A stretch of 6,309 nt of DNA. Origin: DATAQC01 sp038238185. Its GTDB lineage: Bacteria; Actinomycetota; Acidimicrobiia; Acidimicrobiales; AC-14. Shown piece by piece: positions 5,299 to 6,309 of this stretch. Where the stretch lies: assembly GCA_038238185.1 (NCBI GenBank), contig JBBRXY010000133.1:1-6309 (forward strand), given 5' to 3'. The notes under the pieces are model-generated. The model did not search any database. It saw only the letters and a list, made by a program, of their open reading frames with translations, and was not told where the DNA came from. Numbering within the stretch: position 1 is the first letter of the stretch; each line of letters starts with the position of its first letter. The translations under genes and the position numbers were made by a program.

Positions 5299-5702
5299 GA
5301 CGCGACGAGCGGGGCCTGGCCACCATCGAGCTGGTCATCTGGGTGCCTGTCCTGGTGACGCTCCTGCTCTTCGTGGTAGCCCTCGGCCGGTTGGCGACAG
5401 CCCGGGCAAAGGTGGACGCCGCCGCCCGCGACGGCGCCCGGGCGGCATCGTTGGTTCGCAATCCTGGCGAGGCCGCTGCGGCCGCCGAGGACGCCGCCCG
5501 TGCCAGTCTGGGCGCTGGTAGTTCGATATGCGGGAACCTGTCGATCACCACCGGAGGTGATCTGGTGGCCGGCGGCCGAGCCGTGGTCACCGTCACCTGC
5601 GGCGTGCCGATGTCGGACCTGGCGCCGTTGATGTCGGGCACCAAGACCCTGAGCAGCCGCTTCGTCGCCCCCATCGACGCCTACCGGGGCTTCGGGCCTT
5701 GA
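5295..5702 (+). CDS. Second TadE/TadF-like minor pseudopilin
   Basis: 135 residues with a very short leader, MRRDERG, then LATIELVIWVPVLVTLLLFV (8-27), again a Gly|Leu junction with Glu at +5 (Glu12). One membrane helix (about 11-31) leads into ARAKVDAAARDGARAASL (36-53), the TadE-family segment. The exported part (about 55-135) has two cysteines, Cys79 and Cys102, that could form a disulfide, and ends in a Gly/Pro-rich tail. It is likely a TadE or TadF counterpart acting with the upstream paralogue. The ATG overlaps the upstream stop as ATGA, and the stop overlaps the next start as TTGA, so it is translated in a coupled chain. The same frame stays open upstream to about 4704, but that part overlaps the pilin and tadE in another frame and does not look like protein. 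Confidence 0.87.
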   Translation: MRRDERGLATIELVIWVPVLVTLLLFVVALGRLATARAKVDAAARDGARAASLVRNPGEAAAAAEDAARASLGAGSSICGNLSITTGGDLVAGGRAVVTVTCGVPMSDLAPLMSGTKTLSSRFVAPIDAYRGFGP

Positions 5703-6121
5703 CCCGGGACGAACGGGGTCAGGTGAGCGCGTTCCTGGTGGTCTTCGTGTCCGCCCTGATTCTGCTGGCCGGGCTGGTGGTCGACGGCGGGGTGATCCTG
5801 GCTGCCAACCGCAAAGCCGGTGCCGAGGCCGAGGCTGCGGCCCGAGCGGGGGCCTCCGTGTACGACACGGGCAGGTATCGGGCCGGGGGCCCATTGGTCC
5901 TCGACCCTGCGGGGGCCACCCGGGCCGCCCAGGAGTACGTGGCCGACACCGGCCATGCCGGGACGGTGCAGGTGACCGGCCCGGATACCGTGGAAGTGGC
6001 GATCACCTTCTCCCAGCCCCTGGTGATCCTCGGGATAGTCGGGATCGGGCCGGTGTCCATTCGGGGCGAGGGCAAAGCGCGCTCCCGGGTGGGCGTCAGC
6101 GCCCCGGACGACATCCGATGA
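5699..6121 (+). CDS. Short TadG-like protein (Tad-like N-terminal domain)
   Basis: 140 residues starting at TTG 5699, which overlaps the upstream stop as TTGA. MTRDERGQVSAFLVVFVSAL starts the Tad-like N-terminal membrane domain seen in TadG and related proteins: a short charged leader, one helix (about 10-35), then VVDGGVILAANRKAGAEAEAAARAGA (27-52), a highly typical stretch. The rest (about 55-140) is a small exported region with predicted beta strands (TVQVTG, TVEVAITF). Full TadG proteins continue with a much larger domain, often von Willebrand A-like; this one has only the anchor and a short tail. The leader copies the RDERG of the upstream paralogue, but the residue at +5 is Phe, not Glu, so processing as a pseudopilin is doubtful. 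It overlaps the next gene as ATGA. Confidence 0.85.
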   Translation: MTRDERGQVSAFLVVFVSALILLAGLVVDGGVILAANRKAGAEAEAAARAGASVYDTGRYRAGGPLVLDPAGATRAAQEYVADTGHAGTVQVTGPDTVEVAITFSQPLVILGIVGIGPVSIRGEGKARSRVGVSAPDDIR

Positions 6122-6309
6122 GGTCCCGGCTGGCGCTGTTGGTCGTGCTGCTCGGGTGCCTGCTCCTCGGCGTTTGGGTACCGGCAGGCGCCCAGACGAC
6201 CACCAGCACATCGTCCACGACCACCACCGCCGTGGACCCGGCCGTGGTCGCCTCCCGGGCGGCCTCGGCATTGTCCCTGCCAGCGCCCCGCATCGTGGCC
6301 AGCCCCGAC
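6118..6309 (+). CDS. Exported Thr-rich protein of unknown function, 3' end off the window
   Basis: The ATG at 6118 overlaps the upstream stop as ATGA, and 64 codons are open to the window edge. Residues 1-25 form a clear signal peptide: MRSR, a hydrophobic core (LALLVVLLGCLLLGVWV), then PAGA with an AxA-type cut before QTTT. A Thr/Ser-rich linker follows (TTTSTSSTTTT), then a segment ending LSLPAPRIVASPD. The protein should be secreted or wall-associated. I do not recognise a domain in the visible part. Co-transcription with the pilus genes suggests a surface role, and exported proteins with Pro-rich segments are found beside other actinobacterial Tad loci, but that is inference. Confidence 0.75.
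   Translation, partial: MRSRLALLVVLLGCLLLGVWVPAGAQTTTSTSSTTTTAVDPAVVASRAASALSLPAPRIVASPD

Noticed and set aside
6118..6309. Possible lipoprotein signal (LLGC) in the last gene
   Set aside because: The cysteine sits in the middle of the hydrophobic core, followed by more hydrophobic residues; the later PAGA|Q site fits a normal signal peptidase cut better.
1..6309. CRISPR arrays, tRNA, rRNA, insertion sequences, attachment sites
   Set aside because: No spaced direct repeats, RNA gene signatures, transposase motifs or terminal repeats were seen on either strand.

Overview
The window is a Flp/Tad-type pilus assembly locus, split into two divergent gene sets around one short regulatory region. 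The very high GC content, GTG and TTG starts, 4-nt stop/start overlaps, an actinobacterial-type CpaF ATPase, the TadZ-like protein with a KGSPGVST loop, and the absence of any secretin or outer-membrane gene all point to an actinomycete-like, single-membrane bacterium (phylum Actinomycetota). The class cannot be fixed from this window; Acidimicrobiia is a guess only.

Leftward arm (minus strand, 4497 down to 1): a CpaB-like SAF-domain protein, a TadZ/CpaE-like ParA/MinD-family protein, the CpaF/TadA secretion ATPase, and the membrane platform proteins TadB and TadC. TadC runs off the left edge. Every junction overlaps: GTGA, 8 nt, GTGA and ATGA. This is very probably one translationally coupled operon that makes the assembly motor: ATPase, polar or positional factor, inner-membrane platform and a periplasmic-side accessory protein.

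Central region (4498-4677): this holds what look like back-to-back promoters. The leftward one has a perfect TTGACA -35 box, with a perfect 14-bp palindrome filling the spacer to a TATAGA -10. A rightward TTGTCA ... AAAGAT pair would start transcription at or next to the pilin ATG. Two further inverted repeats and a 28-codon leader ORF that overlaps the cpaB start by ATGA lie here too.

Rightward arm (plus strand, 4678 to the end): a small Flp-type prepilin with a G|LTTAE processing site, two tandem TadE-like pseudopilins (G|LATVE and G|LATIE), a short TadG-like single-pass protein, and the start of an exported Thr-rich protein cut by the right edge. The last four genes are coupled by ATGA/TTGA overlaps; only the pilin is separated from the next gene, by 21 nt that can form a hairpin. 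This arm supplies the fibre subunit and the minor surface components, and the leftward arm supplies the machine that assembles them. No prepilin peptidase (TadV/CpaA) is in view, so it must be encoded elsewhere.

Overall this is a recognisable system. The less ordinary parts are the divergent control region, the leader ORF, the TadZ P-loop lacking its lysine, and the chain of proteins sharing a prepilin-like processing junction.
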